From Conchocele bisecta (lineage: Eukaryota > Mollusca > Bivalvia > Lucinida > Thyasiridae), in the NCBI GenBank assembly GCA_029237695.1, contig CM055265.1:42091331-42155330 (forward strand): a stretch of DNA of 64,000 nt, given 5' to 3'. A program made the translations under genes and the position numbers. Within the stretch, counting starts at the first letter, position 1. Each line of letters opens with the position of its first letter. Below are positions 32,925 through 45,612 of the stretch, piece after piece. The notes under the pieces are model-generated. The model ran no database searches and was not told the DNA's origin. It was given only the letters and a program-made list of their open reading frames with translations.

Positions 32925-33050
32925 TGGAGAAATGGGGCATATGGGATTTGTTAGCAGTGCAGATCCTGATCAGACTGCGGATGCACAGGCTGATCTGAAT
33001 CTACACTAGACACAAAACCCATAAGCCCATTTCTCCAGCCACAGACACTA
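32925..33050. mobile_element. MITE family B fragment
   Basis: AATGGAGAAATGGGGCATAT then GCAGATCCTGATCAGACTGC and CATTTCTCCAGCCACAG. Confidence 0.7.
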
Positions 33051-33143
33051 ATTATGAGGGGCCGGGGGGTGCCATTAATACCTGTAACCCACCTTCTTTC
33101 CCTACTACCGTCGCTCTGCCACACAATTTCATATATTTTTCAG

Positions 33144-33302
33144 CAGTGAAAGACGAGCATGGATTATCCCGGCCCATACTGCCAGTCTCTGAACCTGACT
33201 ACACAAGACGTTGCATCAAGGACATTCACAAACATAAAAACCTTGTCAAATGGACTGAAGACTTATGCAGAGAAAAAAAAGGCTAAAAAAAACATGAACT
33301 GA
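33144..33302 (+). CDS. Possible terminal exon of an unrecognised small gene
   Basis: Acceptor TATATTTTTCAGCAG is a tandem NAGNAG site. Two frames are open. One starts at ATG 33159 and gives 47 residues (MDYPGPYCQSLNLTTQDVAS ... AEKKKAKKNMN, stop 33300-33302). The other needs upstream coding and reads VKDEHGLSRPILPVSEPDYT, RRCIKDIHKHKNLVKWTEDL, CREKKG, stop at 33284. Neither is recognised; the second looks more protein-like. It could pair with the donor at 32284. Confidence 0.35.
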
Positions 33303-33513
33303 AATATGAAAGTGAAGCCGGCCGCAGACATGTATCCATAACTTGGATAAATTTACATTAAGAGTTAATTCTAGTTCGAGTTATTTTTATTTCACTGCTA
33401 AAAAAAACATGAACTGAAATATGAAAGTGAAGCCGGCCGCAGACATGTATCCATAACATAACTTGGATAAATTTACATTAATGAGTTTAATTCAGTTCGA
33501 GTTATTTTTATTT
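33282..33513. repeat. Recent ~116-bp tandem duplication
   Basis: GCTAAAAAAAACATGAACTG to TTCGAGTTATTTTTATTTC occurs twice with a few small differences (an extra ATAAC in copy 2). 200 bp from the gap, so a merged-haplotype artefact is possible. Confidence 0.9.
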
Positions 33514-33526
33514 CCCACACTGAAAC

Positions 33527-33713
33527 TAAAGTGGGATCGGGCACTGTAATCTGGTGAGATCCCAGTAAAATTTTGAGAAATCCCGATGAGATCCCACTGA
33601 AATCTGGCGAGATCCCAGTGGGATTTCACTGAAATAAAGTGGGATCTCACTGTAATCTGGCGAGATCCCAGTGAAATTTTTGAGAAATCCCAATGAGATC
33701 TCAGTGGGATTTC
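33527..33713. repeat. GAGATCCCAGTGAAATTT satellite running into the gap
   Basis: Repeats of CTGGCGAGATCCCAGTG and TTTTGAGAAATCCC; similar to 29955-30180. Confidence 0.85.
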
Positions 33714-34213
33714 NNNNNNNNNNNNNNNNNNNNNNNNNNNNNNNNNNNNNNNNNNNNNNNNNNNNNNNNNNNNNNNNNNNNNNNNNNNNNNNNNNNNNNN
33801 NNNNNNNNNNNNNNNNNNNNNNNNNNNNNNNNNNNNNNNNNNNNNNNNNNNNNNNNNNNNNNNNNNNNNNNNNNNNNNNNNNNNNNNNNNNNNNNNNNNN
33901 NNNNNNNNNNNNNNNNNNNNNNNNNNNNNNNNNNNNNNNNNNNNNNNNNNNNNNNNNNNNNNNNNNNNNNNNNNNNNNNNNNNNNNNNNNNNNNNNNNNN
34001 NNNNNNNNNNNNNNNNNNNNNNNNNNNNNNNNNNNNNNNNNNNNNNNNNNNNNNNNNNNNNNNNNNNNNNNNNNNNNNNNNNNNNNNNNNNNNNNNNNNN
34101 NNNNNNNNNNNNNNNNNNNNNNNNNNNNNNNNNNNNNNNNNNNNNNNNNNNNNNNNNNNNNNNNNNNNNNNNNNNNNNNNNNNNNNNNNNNNNNNNNNNN
34201 NNNNNNNNNNNNN
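33714..34213. other. Assembly gap, 500 N
   Basis: Exactly 500 N, a fixed-size placeholder between two different satellites. True length unknown. Confidence 1.
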
Positions 34214-34625
34214 ACCACCATGCATATCAATTGCAAGATAACATACTGATCGACATGTCCAAACCGATGGGTACACAACCAAACATTATTGATACACAGT
34301 CCAAATCTTATTGGATACAGTGTCCGTTTACCAATTGGGTACCACCAAAAGATGCAATTGCAAGATAACATACTGATCGACAGTCCAACCTTTATTGGGT
34401 ACACATCCAAAACATATTGTATACACAGTCCAAAACCTTATTGGATACAGTGTCCGTTACCAATTGTGTACCACCAAAAAATAGCAATTGCAAGATAACA
34501 TACTGATCGACAGTCCAACCGGTGTTTGGGTACACAGTCCAAACCTTATTGGTATACAGTCCAAACCTATTGGATACAGTGGTCCGTTTACCAATTGGGT
34601 ACCACCATGCATATAAATTGCAAAA
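34214..34625. repeat. Satellite, about 130-bp unit
   Basis: ACCAATTGGGTACCACCA, AATTGCAAGATAACATACTG and CCTTATTGGATACAGTG recur three times. Open frames here are repeat artefacts. Confidence 0.9.
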
Positions 34626-34629
34626 TAAA

Positions 34630-35075
34630 ATACCATGTTGGGTAGTGTCCATACTATCTTGGGTAGAGTTCAAGTTGATATCGAGTATCAACAACTATCC
34701 AGTATTAACTTAAATGTAGTTCAGATTCAAAACATAATTGTCCAGACCATGTTGGGTAGTGTCCATACTATTTTGGGTATGGTCCAAGTTGCTATTGGCC
34801 ATCAACAACTATCGAGTATTAAATGTTGAATTTTTATAATCAATACAGAACTGTCCATACCAAGTTGGGTAGTGTCTACTCTCTTGGGTAGAAATGGTAG
34901 AGTCCAAGTTGATATTGGGTATCAACAACTATCCAGTATTAAATGTTGAAGTTTGATATTCAATACAGAACTTCCCAGACCATGTTGGGTAGTGTCCGTA
35001 CTATTTTGGGTGGAGTCCAAGTTGATATTGGGTATCAACAACTAATCTGTATTAAATGTTGAACATTAATATTCA
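34630..35075. repeat. Satellite, GTTGGGTAGTGTCC unit
   Basis: GTTGGGTAGTGTCCATACTA, AGTCCAAGTTGATATTGGGT and ATCAACAACTATCCAGTATT recur about four times. One isolated unit at 42843-42890. Confidence 0.9.
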
Positions 35076-35224
35076 ATAAAAAAAAATCAGTTGTGAGTAT
35101 GCCGCGGCGCACTAAGTCCGACCGCGGCGCTTATGTTACGCACACGGTGCCTTGATTTTGCTGGCCGAATAATGGTTATGGCCACTTGAAAGACCATTAA
35201 AGTCTCTTGCTTCGTTTCAATTGT

Positions 35225-35950
35225 ATTATCCCCTCGCGTAGCGAAAAGGGGATATAGGGATACAAAAGTTGTCTGTCTGTCCGTCCGTATGTCCGTCACA
35301 AAACTTAACGTTGGGGTTAATCTGAAATAACTTCAGTTTTCTTTCATGGAATGATTTAATATTTCATAGATGCATTTGGAATATCATCCCGCATCATATA
35401 CGGAAAGGGTTTGCCCGCTCACCCCAAGGTCAAGATCACAGACTTAGAAAACACTCTGTTTCGAAAACTTAACGCTGTTGTTAATTCATTATAACTTTTG
35501 TTTGCCTTGATGGAATGCTTTCATATTTCATAGAATCATTTGTAACAGCATCCCACATCATTCTACAGAATGCCCATGGTGCCAGCTAGCCATACGGTCA
35601 AGGTCACAGACTTACGAAATGCTCCATTTCCAAAACTTAACACTCGGGTTAATTCATTACTTCTGTTTCCCTTGATGGAATGCTTTAATATTTTATAGAT
35701 GAATTTGTAACAGCATCCCGCATAATTCTACAGGAAGCCTGTAGTGCCTGCTAACCTGAAGGTCAAGGTCACATACTCAGAAAATGCTCAGTTTCGAAAA
35801 CTTAACGCTTGGCTTAATTCATTGTAACTTCTGTTTCCCTTGATGGAATGCTTTAATATTTCATTGATGCATTTGTATCAACAGCCAGCATCATTCTACA
35901 GAATCCAAATGGTGCCCGCTAACTCCAAGGTCAAGGTGAAAGAAAATATT
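35225..35950. repeat. Tandem repeat of about 180 bp, AAGGTCAAGGTCACA type
   Basis: CTTGATGGAATGCTTTAATA, CATCCCGCATCATTCTACAG and AAACTTAACGCT recur four times. Begins near CCCCTCGCGTAGCGAAAAGG (hairpin). (CCGT)n at 36078-36105 follows. Confidence 0.88.
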
Positions 35951-36204
35951 CTACATTTTTGACACCATTTTACAGAAAGCATCGCGATAGATTATTTTGC
36001 TTGTGCGTTTCCTCACTAATATTTTCATTCTTCTGGAAGCTGACCACGATAGCGGAGGGGCATATAGTGTTACCCTTGTCCGTCCGTCCGTCCGTCCGTC
36101 CGTCCCATTTTTGTCAAGAAGATTTTACAAGTTTTTATATGAGTTTTTCTGACAAGGCCTCGGGTGGGGCATCCGTGTTCCATGAACACATATTCTAGTT
36201 TATC

Positions 36205-36700
36205 TGGGAGCAGCAGTGGTCGAATGGTTATGATGTCGAACCAAAGGTTGTGAGTTTGATCACCATATCAATTGGAGATTGTGTTATATTAAACCACTGC
36301 TCCATTGCACAGACACCACTCATCATACCCGATTGTATCCTCCAGCTTTCCTTCGCATTTTTGTTTACATGCATAGATATCGGGTCAAAGGTGTGTCGCG
36401 CGCAAGAAATACAACTCTCACTTTCATAATTTTGGAGTTATTTCCCTTCATGTTCATTGCTCCAATGGTCCTCTACCGCCCTGTGACAAATCCACATTCA
36501 GTGACTCTGATGTGGTATGGACCTGGCACCAGGTCAGGTTATTCTAATTTCAGGGCTGACTATATATGTTTCTCTGTAAATATTCAGTTCTGATTTTGGG
36601 ATTTATCCCCCATCACAATAGGTATCATATGGGATTTGACCCCGCTAACCTGGCCTAAAATGACCTTAGCTGTTGGCAGGCCGCTAAACACCATAAGAAA
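36205..36700. mobile_element. tRNA-like SINE head followed by SINE-G body
   Basis: GCAGTGGTCGAATGGTTATG then GGTTGTGAGTTTGATCACC resemble A and B boxes. From about 36480 the SINE-G order is seen (CACCAGGTCAGGTTATTCTA). Confidence 0.55.
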
Positions 36701-36789
36701 TAAAATAAAATCTAATTTTGATGCTGCTAACAAAAAGAGAAGATCCATGTTAGACTACTTGAGTTTGTTACCTGATCTGGAGCTACACA

Positions 36790-37035
36790 GGTTAAAGACT
36801 CGATAACCCCATTTTTATTATGGTGAATCACATAATTATGTGATTGGAGAAATGAGACTTATGGGTTGTGTGACCAGTGTAGCTCTTGATCAAATAGCAC
36901 ACTCCTGTAGCATGATAACGATCTATAATGATGGAATGGCAAACAGTGCAGATCCTGATCAGACTGTGAGTATGTACCGGCTGATCTGGATCTACACTGG
37001 TTGCAAAGCACATAAGACCCATTTCTGGAGACGCA
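36790..37035. mobile_element. MITE family B
   Basis: GACCAGTGTAGCTCTTGATC and CAGATCCTGATCAGACTGTG halves, ends near CCATTTCTGGAG. Confidence 0.75.
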
Positions 37036-37106
37036 GCAACATATATGTGTCTCAGTAATGTATTAGTGCAAGTTGTAGAGTTAGATTACATATTGTTAGA
37101 GTGGAT

Positions 37107-37540
37107 GGTTGGTAGGGTGAACGTGACGGCGTAAATTAACGGTCCTCCTTATAGGAATCACGATTTGCCTGGTTTGACTCTCAGGTATGTTTTTATCTTG
37201 GGCTCTTTTGTTACCTGGGAGTTGAATTGGGTTATTTCTCATTAGAAAAGTAGCAAGATTATTACTGATCCTACTGCTTTTGGGAGGGGGGCCAAGTGAT
37301 TCTGGTGTGGCGAGGACCTGCCATCCGATCAGGATTATTCTGATCTCAGGACTGAATATATAGTTATTTTACTGTAAATATTCAGTTCTGATCTTGGGAT
37401 TTTCCCTCCATTTGTACATATACTTGAACATGTATTTGTACTTGTACAGGTAATATATGGGATTTAGTACTAACCCATTGACCCGGAGTTAAATGACCTT
37501 AGCTGTTGATAGGCCGTTAAACCCCAACAAACAAACATAT
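37107..37540 (-). mobile_element. SINE-G2, complete, reverse
   Basis: AATCACGATTTGCCTGGTTT to GTTGATAGGCCGTTAAACCC, then CAAACAAAC. Confidence 0.8.
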
Positions 37541-38517
37541 AAGTTGTTTTCAAATGTCCTAAATAACATGTGTATTATCATTTATCAGGTAACCAGCTTT
37601 GTATTGGCCGAATACATACTGACTGATAACATCATATCGTATCAAGCATTCACCTGCTAATAATATCTTGTATACAACTAATTGAAAACTGATGTTTCAT
37701 TGGACGAACAGCGTCACATGATTTTACCGATTGACGTCAGTGTAATGACACAATGTAAACAAGTCTGCGTTCCTTTCAATGAAATCCGCTCCATATTTCC
37801 ACATTCTATAGCATAACATGTTACCTGATAAATATAATACAGAATACCATGCTCGTGTGTATTGATACTAAGGTTATCAGGTTCGTATCGGAAACAGCGA
37901 GCCTCGGAATTCCTACATGGTTCCTAGCCTTGCCTGATAAACTTGATCTCAAAGGATACACGCATCGTATTCTGTATGTCACAGATTTTTACTAGTTTGC
38001 GGTTTGATAGAGCTAGTTCAAGCGTGTGCACAACTTGGATTATGTAAACTATTTTATTGCATAAAATAGGCTTACACAGTGTAATAACATAGTGTAATAA
38101 AAATCATAATACACTAGTGTAATAAATATACAAATGTGGCCCGTACAGAAAACAAGTTAGGTGATCATTTACAGCTTCGATGTATTGTGATGTGCATATG
38201 CAATAAATAGAATGAAACATTTGTGTATGATTTAATATGAGCCGGCTCATCTGGATCTACACTTTTTGCCAATACCACTATACAGGCCTGTAGTGTAGAA
38301 AGGAAAATTAAATTCTAAGCTCAATTGCACAAAACTAGCACAGTTACTAGTTATCACAAACAAACATTTGATTAAAATCCAATTTTTTCAGGCAACACAT
38401 GTTTCCTTTTGGGTTCAGAATAAGATACAAATCTACAACTGAAGTATTTTTTAACGGATCTGTTACATAACTTTCTGCACATATCTGAGACCAGTAATCA
38501 TTAAATAGATTGTTTAT
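37541..38517. other. Unassigned AT-rich intergenic DNA
   Basis: No gene seen. A family-J fragment (GAGCCGGCTCATCTGGATCT) lies at 38240-38305. Confidence 0.5.
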
Positions 38518-39120
38518 GCCCCACCGGCACCACGATAGTGGAGGGGGCCTTTAATGTTACCCTTGTCCGTCCGCACCAATATATAGGGTATATGTGGCTA
38601 GCCCCCACAGGGATTGACTTAGTAAAGAATAGGGTTAGTTATATTAGCCACCTAAAACACCGATTTATGTGGCTAAAATCGGTTTATGTGGCTTATTCCG
38701 CAGTACTCAAAGGGGACTTATGTGGCTGGTAGACACATAAACACAATTTTTAAGAACGTCCGTCCGTCACCAACCTTGTAAGTTGTAAAACTTTTAAACC
38801 ATACCAGCTACAGACCTGAAACTTGGTATGTAGCTTCCTTAATATGATGAGTAGATGCACAAAGTTTATTTTGGTTTTTGATTTGACCCAGGGTCATGGA
38901 TTATCTCTCCCTTTTCGACTTAGAATTTGGCAATTTTGTCTTGTAACTCGTAAAACTTTTAAACTGTAAGACCTGAAACATGGTATCTATGATGAGTAGA
39001 GGCGCAAAGCTTATTTCGATTTTTTGTTTCGACCCGCGCACTTGGAATTTTGCCTTGTTTATTATCAAAGCGGTATATGTTGGTGCATCCGTGTTCTATG
39101 AACACATTTTGTTCTAGTTT
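38518..39120. mobile_element. TATGTGGCTA element inserted in a (CCGT)n-bearing repeat
   Basis: GCCCCACCGGCACCACGATA and CCTTGTCCGTCCGCA precede, and AACGTCCGTCCGTCACC follows, a unit at 38573-38755 with ATGTGGCTAGCCCCCACAGG and GGTTTATGTGGCT. Same unit at 44310-45400 and 48945-49115. Confidence 0.65.
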
Positions 39121-39527
39121 CGACTATGATTTGTTATATTTAACATAGTACATATATTTAAAATAAAACTTAGAATTTATCGTCTGTGGTTTATATAAAT
39201 CAGGAATACAATGTAGGTGAATTATGCTGACCATATGGTTAACATACATACCATGACCCAAGTCAATTACACCTATAATAGTCTATTGTGAAATACACAT
39301 GTGTAAAGATATAAAAATATACCCAAACATGTGAAAGGGCGGGGGGGGGTGACCCAACCCAGTTATGTGGGTGAATTGTTGACCTAGATTATTTTGCATT
39401 TAAAGTGTTTGTTTGTCTGTCTCAATTACACCTATTGTGAAATATACCCACAAATGTTAAAATGCGGGCAACCCGACCCAGTTTATGTGTATGTTGGAGT
39501 ATTGTCGAGCTTGATGTTTTGTATTTA

Positions 39528-40038
39528 AAGGTACATACCCATTCAGTAGGCACAAGATGTTCTTTATAGGAATTAAATAAGTGTATGATTGTGTCACTAT
39601 TCCACCAGTTGTAAAAAATTACGAGTGCCCCCCCTACACAGATATAATCATTTAGTAACATATATTTTACTGATATTGACTCGATGTGGTATCAGGCTAT
39701 TTTCATATGCAAATGAGGCATGATTTTTTTTAAATTATTTATATTAATTAAATACGTCACCTAAACAATTTATATTTTCGACAGATTATAAAGAACGATC
39801 ATTGCACATCAAAACATAACTACAGCGAATAAACAGTAATATCGCAAAAAGCAAACACGGTTATCACCCCTGCCCCTGATATCAGTTTGGAAATTCACGT
39901 CTAATATAAAATGTTTACTAATGCCAATCAATATGTGGGGTAATGGTGAATGAATGTCTATTTTACCAAAAAATGTCTCAGATTATGTCTTTGATATAAA
40001 GAACATTCTGTGCCTACCAAGTGGGCATGTACCTTTAA
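39528..40038. mobile_element. Family M TIR element, complete (511 bp)
   Basis: TTAAAGGTACATACCCATTC-type left end faces GTGGGCATGTACCTTTAAA right end. Others: 12499-12900 and 61451-62428. Confidence 0.85.
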
Positions 40039-40064
40039 AGTGTTTGTTTTTGTCTGTGGTTTTC

Positions 40065-40475
40065 GGTGGGTGGTAGGTGGGAGCATGCGATGGGTAATTT
40101 AATGATCGGGGTTCATCCTTACCGGAATTCCGACTGGAGACCTGGTTTGGCCCTCACACATCTTCGGCATTTTGTATGTGATAGTTGAATCTGGTTATAC
40201 CCCTTATGTGAGTATTACGATTATTCGTAATCCTATTCTAGGGGAAGTGGCCAAGTGACTTGATGTGGTATTGACCTGGCACCAGGTGAGGCTTTTCTAA
40301 TTTCAGGGCTGAATATATTTTTTTTCTCGATGTAAATATTCCGTTCTGATTTTGTGATTTTCCCCCCAATGCAGCAAGTTAAAACGGGATTGAACCCGTT
40401 TGCCCGGCCTTACATGATATTAGCTGTTGATAGGCCGTTAAACACCAATAAACAAACAAAACAAACAAACTGTGG
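40065..40475 (-). mobile_element. SINE-G, complete
   Basis: GTGGGTGGTAGGTGGGAGCA to GTTGATAGGCCGTTAAACAC then (CAAA)n tail. Confidence 0.8.
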
Positions 40476-41813
40476 TTTTCAACTGTAATATGTAGATTCC
40501 TTTCTTTTTCTATTTGTTAAAGCCCTCTAATCAAGTTCGAAAAATAAAGAACATGGTATAATGACATTTGAAACTGTAGTGTAAAAAAAAAGCAATCAAT
40601 GCTATCTATACATAGTAAATCTATATTCTGCACTGTTTTGTGTGCCTCAAATTGTTGTTCTTGTCCTAATTAAAATACAGATAATTCAGGTAATTGAATA
40701 GGTGATAAATCAGTGGGCTGTGATCTGACAAAACCACGCTTATTTTTGCAGTTAAGTAGTGTCTTCTATTGTCGCAATTTCATGCAAATACCCATTCTGC
40801 ACAAACATTATGATCGATTAACCCTTTCAACTCCCCGTGCCTCTCTCTTTATCCCAATGATTGCCAACATTGTAAATCCAGACGAACCATCTCTGCAGAG
40901 TATTTAATCGGACGGAATATAACGTTTAAACTTGGTCTGATTCAAATTTCTCTGCAGCATGCTCAGACTACATATGTAATGCTGCTAAATTTGGTATTGG
41001 CAGACTCGTAGTGTTAACAGCTGGAACATGGTCATCATTAAAAGGAAGAAACCAGTCGTATTGATGAAAAAGAAGAGACCTCATGGGTGCTGCCATTACT
41101 CCAATTAACACATAACCGCATGATCCCATACTCTGTATCTGGGACTACACTTGTTATAGGTTAGACACCACCAAATAGTTTTACTATATAATTTAACCGA
41201 ATGCCATCCAATAAGGCCAGTCTCTCCTACTTTCACTATTCGTATGGATGCTGTGGGACCCACTTGTACATGACATGCAGCCAGTCTGTACTGGTTCTGC
41301 ATGAACTAAACAATAGGTTCACTTACTCCTAAGAAAGAAAAATCCAACCTTGTCATATCCTCCAATATTGTGTACATTTTGTGGCCACGGAAACTCTGTT
41401 TACATAAAGTGACCAACAGGTTCAGTGTTTTCTTTTAAATGCTACAAATATGCTGAAAACTGGTGTTAAAGGCACCCCAAAATGTTCCTCAAGTGAAACT
41501 GGGTAGTAATGGATCAAGATTTGCAAGCAAACGGAGTCTGAAACCTCAAAACACCCGCACTATATTTTTATACAGGACTACTTTTGCATACACCTCGGCG
41601 ATTTCGCATCATTTGGTGTCTTCTAACCTATATTGTATGGAGACAAGATAGGCTTAGATATACACCTGTTTAATACAAGCACTGATCATAGAATGAGACA
41701 TGCAGGATGAGGCAGGACATGGCTGTCAACATGTGTCAATTACATCTAAATGGAGTCTGCATGGTATATTATAAAACCTGACTTACTATTACATAACAAC
41801 ACTGATTTCATAT
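40476..41813. other. Unassigned stretch
   Basis: No exon recognised. 41150-41170 and 41615-41640 hold a weak facing pair (TAGGTTAGACACCACCAAAT and its near complement), perhaps an old TIR element. A decayed family-J hint at 40815-40905. Confidence 0.45.
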
Positions 41814-41817
41814 TTAA

Positions 41818-42016
41818 CACTTAGAATGCGGGAACCGAAAATAGTCGTCTGCTGATAATTCATATTTTGTCTTTTCTCTCAGTAAAAACATGGTTTGACA
41901 GCATTTTAGAATCATTTCATTGGAAGTGATTCTAAAGTGCTGCCAAACCAAGTTTTTGATGAGAAAAATGGAAAAATATTCAACAGACGACACAAATAAT
42001 TCAGCACTGTAAGGTT
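41818..42016. mobile_element. TTAA-flanked MITE family K
   Basis: TTAA|CACTTAGAATGCGGG start, ATTTTAGAATCATTTCATTG hairpin, CAGCACTGTAAGGT|TTAA end. Confidence 0.82.
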
Positions 42017-42124
42017 TAAACCTTTTTTAATTTTTTCCATGATGTATAATTCTCTACTCCCACGGCATAGTGAAATGTTGCATCCAACAGATTCAACATA
42101 TTCACTCTGGGGTCATTTTTTCAA

Positions 42125-42432
42125 TTAACCCTTTCACCCCAGTAACTGGAATGGATTTTGATTTGTTAATTCTCCGACCAATCCAATCATCATAAAATAA
42201 TTTTCAGACTAGTCCATTTATGATAAGAGGGTGTTTTTGTTTCCAAAAATATGAAAATTAATTGAAAAAGTGTAGTCCATTTATAAAAAGAGGGTGTTTT
42301 TTTTCTCTAAAAAGTATGAAAATTAGTTGCAAAAAGTGCAAATCCTGATGTGACGGCTCGTCACGAGCCGGCTCATAGGATCTACACTTTTTGCCAATAC
42401 AACTATACAGGCCTGTGGTGTTGAAAGGGTTA
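42125..42432. mobile_element. TTAA-type MITE family J
   Basis: TTAACCCTTTCACCCCAGTA start, GACGGCTCGTCACGAGCCGG hairpin, TTGAAAGGGTTAG end. Contains a short internal duplication of the AGTCCATTTATAA segment. Confidence 0.8.
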
Positions 42433-43835
42433 GAAATGTGTGTGGTGGTGGGGAGTTTGGCGACCTGTCTATAGCATCGGTATACTATTCTCTATTCTAT
42501 CGGTATACTAATGTTATGTGAGTATTACGATTATTTGTAATCATATTTTAGGGGAAGGGGCCAAGTGACATTAACGCTTACCTGATTGAAATGACGATCA
42601 TTTGACTAGAATTACGTGATTCATCTGGCGCAAAAGTGAACACCATTTTTTTTCTACAGAAATAGCACTTTCAACAGGTAATATCTTATTTTTGTTAGTA
42701 AAGAATGAGCCAGAATGCACCAAATCACATGTACGTGATAACAAAATTCCGGGGGAGCATGCAACTGGACCAAGCTACCTCCGCGTCCGCGCGGTGGCTC
42801 GACCACCGCAGCGCTTTAATTTTTTTTCTGGGGGACGGCCTGCTTGGGTAGAGTCCAAGTTGCTATTGAGTATCAACAACTATCCGGTATGTGTACGTTT
42901 TGACCACCCAATGTGTATATTTTGAATTCTCTGTTTACACACATTTTTGTAGTGGGAGAGGGTTTTGGTCCACTCTCATTTAATTTTGGTCCGATATGTC
43001 CCGGGTCTAAATTGGCCATAGTCTGTAATGGAAGTAAATGAAGCTGTCACAAGCTGTTATACACAGTCACGACGTTTGCTAATTTTGAGTGAGGATTTAT
43101 TTAAATTAGTAATGGTGACGGTCCCATAACTGCACCCTGTTGTACTCCAAATTAGATTTTGAGATTTTCTGGTCTGGGACACTATGAAAATAATTCTGAA
43201 TGTATGGGATAGTGTAATAGTAAAGGTGCCATAGCTGATCCCTGTAGTACACTGTAGTGTAATGAACATATCAATTTTGCAACCGTTTAAATTTTTAGAA
43301 TCCCTGACCCACTCAATCTGTGTTGCCCTGAGAGTTCAAACAAGCAAATACGATCGCTACATTTTGGATTGGTTACGTTTTGACCCGTAAGCCCACGGTT
43401 ACCGGTATGCATCGTTTACTGGTATATATAGACACGAAAACAAACGATAATTTTGCATTACCAAACTGTATTTTTGTTCTTATATCATGTCACGCCTTGA
43501 GTACTGACGTAATTATTGTTATTTGCGTCGACACTGTGTATTTTAGAAGCTGCATTATTTGTTTTTTTCCTACAAAATAAATGCGTGTTTTCAATTTGGT
43601 AAATTGTAGTTGTAGTTGTTGTACAGAATTACGGACGAGTCGGACCATGGTCGAGTCGACCTCGATAGAGGCTGTGGTCATCTCGGCCCATATCATGTGG
43701 ACGGTTCTGCCCATGTATTATGGTCCATGGCCCGACTTGACAAGCCAGGTCGATGTTTCATAGATAAAAAGAATGTGGAAAACGTGGGCGTCACTCGCCG
43801 TCAGAAAAATGAAATGGCCGACGCTAGTCGACTAC
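42433..43835. other. Unassigned stretch, no exon recognised
   Basis: Scanned for the missing RBCK1 terminal exon without success. Open frames around 43380-43918 have no recognisable family features and the last runs into a MITE. Confidence 0.45.
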
Positions 43836-44245
43836 TGTCTGTTTCACGAAAGCTGCCCAAATTTTTCGGCCATATAAACAATTCAAAAACAATATTTTTT
43901 TGGATAATATTAAATTAAAGGAAAATGTAAGAATGAGCCTTCTTTTTATTTCGTGAAATTTGGTCAAATATTGATTTTATTGCGAAAACAAAATGTCCCC
44001 ATGTTAAATCCCCATAGACATCTTCACGGAGTGAAGATGTCTATGGGGATTTAACATGGGGAAATATTTTAGAATTTCAGAAATACTGGACCGATTTTTA
44101 AAATTTAACTTTTGTTTTCTTAGTTAGATCATTTCCAAGCTATCTAGCTAGGTTTCGGAGTCAATTTCCAAATTTTTTCGTTTTTTGACTCCTCCCACAA
44201 CTCCTCTACCTTTTTCCCCCATGTTAAATTCACAGGCAATGTTGA
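43836..44245. mobile_element. MITE family D, right end truncated
   Basis: GTCTGTTTCACGAAAGCTGC start, GAAGATGTCTATGGGGATTT centre; stops at CCCCCATGTTAAATTC. Confidence 0.85.
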
Positions 44246-44289
44246 ATATCCCCCACCCACTTGAATTCATGTAGTATAAAATTGTAACC

Positions 44290-45400
44290 AATCCTATCCT
44301 TTACCAAGTCCATAACCCTGTAGGGCTAGCCACATAAGTACCCTAATGTGTGCCCGGACGGACGGACGGACGGACGTCTTTACTTTCAGGTAACTATGTG
44401 GCTTATCGCATGTTAAATATTAGCCACATAAAACCATTTTTAGCCACATAAAACGATTTTTTAGGTGGCTAATTGTAACCAACCCTATCCTTTAACAAGT
44501 CCATAACCCTGTGGGGCTAGCCACATAAGTACCCGAATGTCTGCCCGGACGGACGGAGACGGACGGACAGACGGACGGACGGACGGACGGACGGACGTTC
44601 AAACATTTGGGAGTTATGAGGCACCGCTATATAAAAGATCAAAGGGTTAGCTCCTAAATATCAAAGAGTTAGCTCCTAAATTTATGAGGCACCGACAATA
44701 TCAAAGAGATCAAAGGTTACTAACCCTTACCCTAACTCCTAAACCCCCGATGTTGGCCCGGACGGACCGGACGGACAGACGGACGGACGTTCTTACGTTC
44801 TTACAGTACTATACTTATGTGGCTTATCACATGTTAAATATTAGCCACATAAAACGATTTTAGCCACATAAAAGGATTTTTTAGGTGGCTAATTGTAACC
44901 AACCCTATCCTTTAACAAGTCCATAACCCTGTGGGGCTAGCCACATAAGTACCCTAATGTGTGCCCGGACGGACGGACGGACGGACGGACGGACGTTCTT
45001 ACAGTACTATACTTATGTGGCTTATCACATGTTAAATATTAGCCACATAAAACGATTTTTAGCCACATAAAAGGATTTTTTAGGTGGCTAATTGTAACCA
45101 ACCCTATCCTTTACTAAGTCCATAACCCTGTGGGACTAGCCACATAAGTACCCTAATGTGTGCCCGGACGGACGGACGGACGGACAGACGTTCTTACAGT
45201 ACTATACTTATGTGGCTTATCACATGTTAAATATTAGCCACATAAAACGATTTTTAGCCACATAAAAGGATTTTTTAGGTGGCTAATTGTAACCATCCCT
45301 ATCCTTTACTAAGTCCATAACCCTGTGGGGCTAGCCACATAAGTACCCTAATGTGTGCCCGGATGGACAGACGGACAGACGGACAGACGGATGGACGGTC
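44290..45400. repeat. ~200-bp tandem array of TAGCCACATAA units separated by (CGGA)n
   Basis: Five units carrying TAACCAACCCTATCCTTTA, GGGGCTAGCCACATAAGTAC and GTGTGCCC, each joined to a CGGACGGACGG run. Confidence 0.9.
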
Positions 45401-45612
45401 CAAACACTATATGCCACCCGTTTCTTCGAAACCCGGTGGCATAACAAGAAATGCGTCTGTCAAACGCGGATGCCACCTGCAGCATATTTGAGAAACTGTG
45501 ACAAAGTGGTTAACCCAAAAAGTGTGACGGACGGACAGACGGACAGACGGATGGACGGTCCAAACACTATATGCCACCCGTTTCTTCGAAACCCGGTGGC
45601 ATAAAAAACATT
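45400..45612. repeat. Duplicated GCCACCCGTTTCTTCGAAAC hairpin block
   Basis: The block ending in GGTGGCATAA occurs twice (about 45405-45442 and 45570-45605); it folds as GCCACC..GGTGGC. The complement appears at 48862-48890. Confidence 0.8.

Noticed and set aside
33526..34410. Long frames across the gap
   Set aside because: Open only because N was translated as X; flanks are satellite.
43380..43918. Overlapping small frames as possible exons
   Set aside because: No domain, no convincing splice sites, and the last frame runs into a family D MITE.
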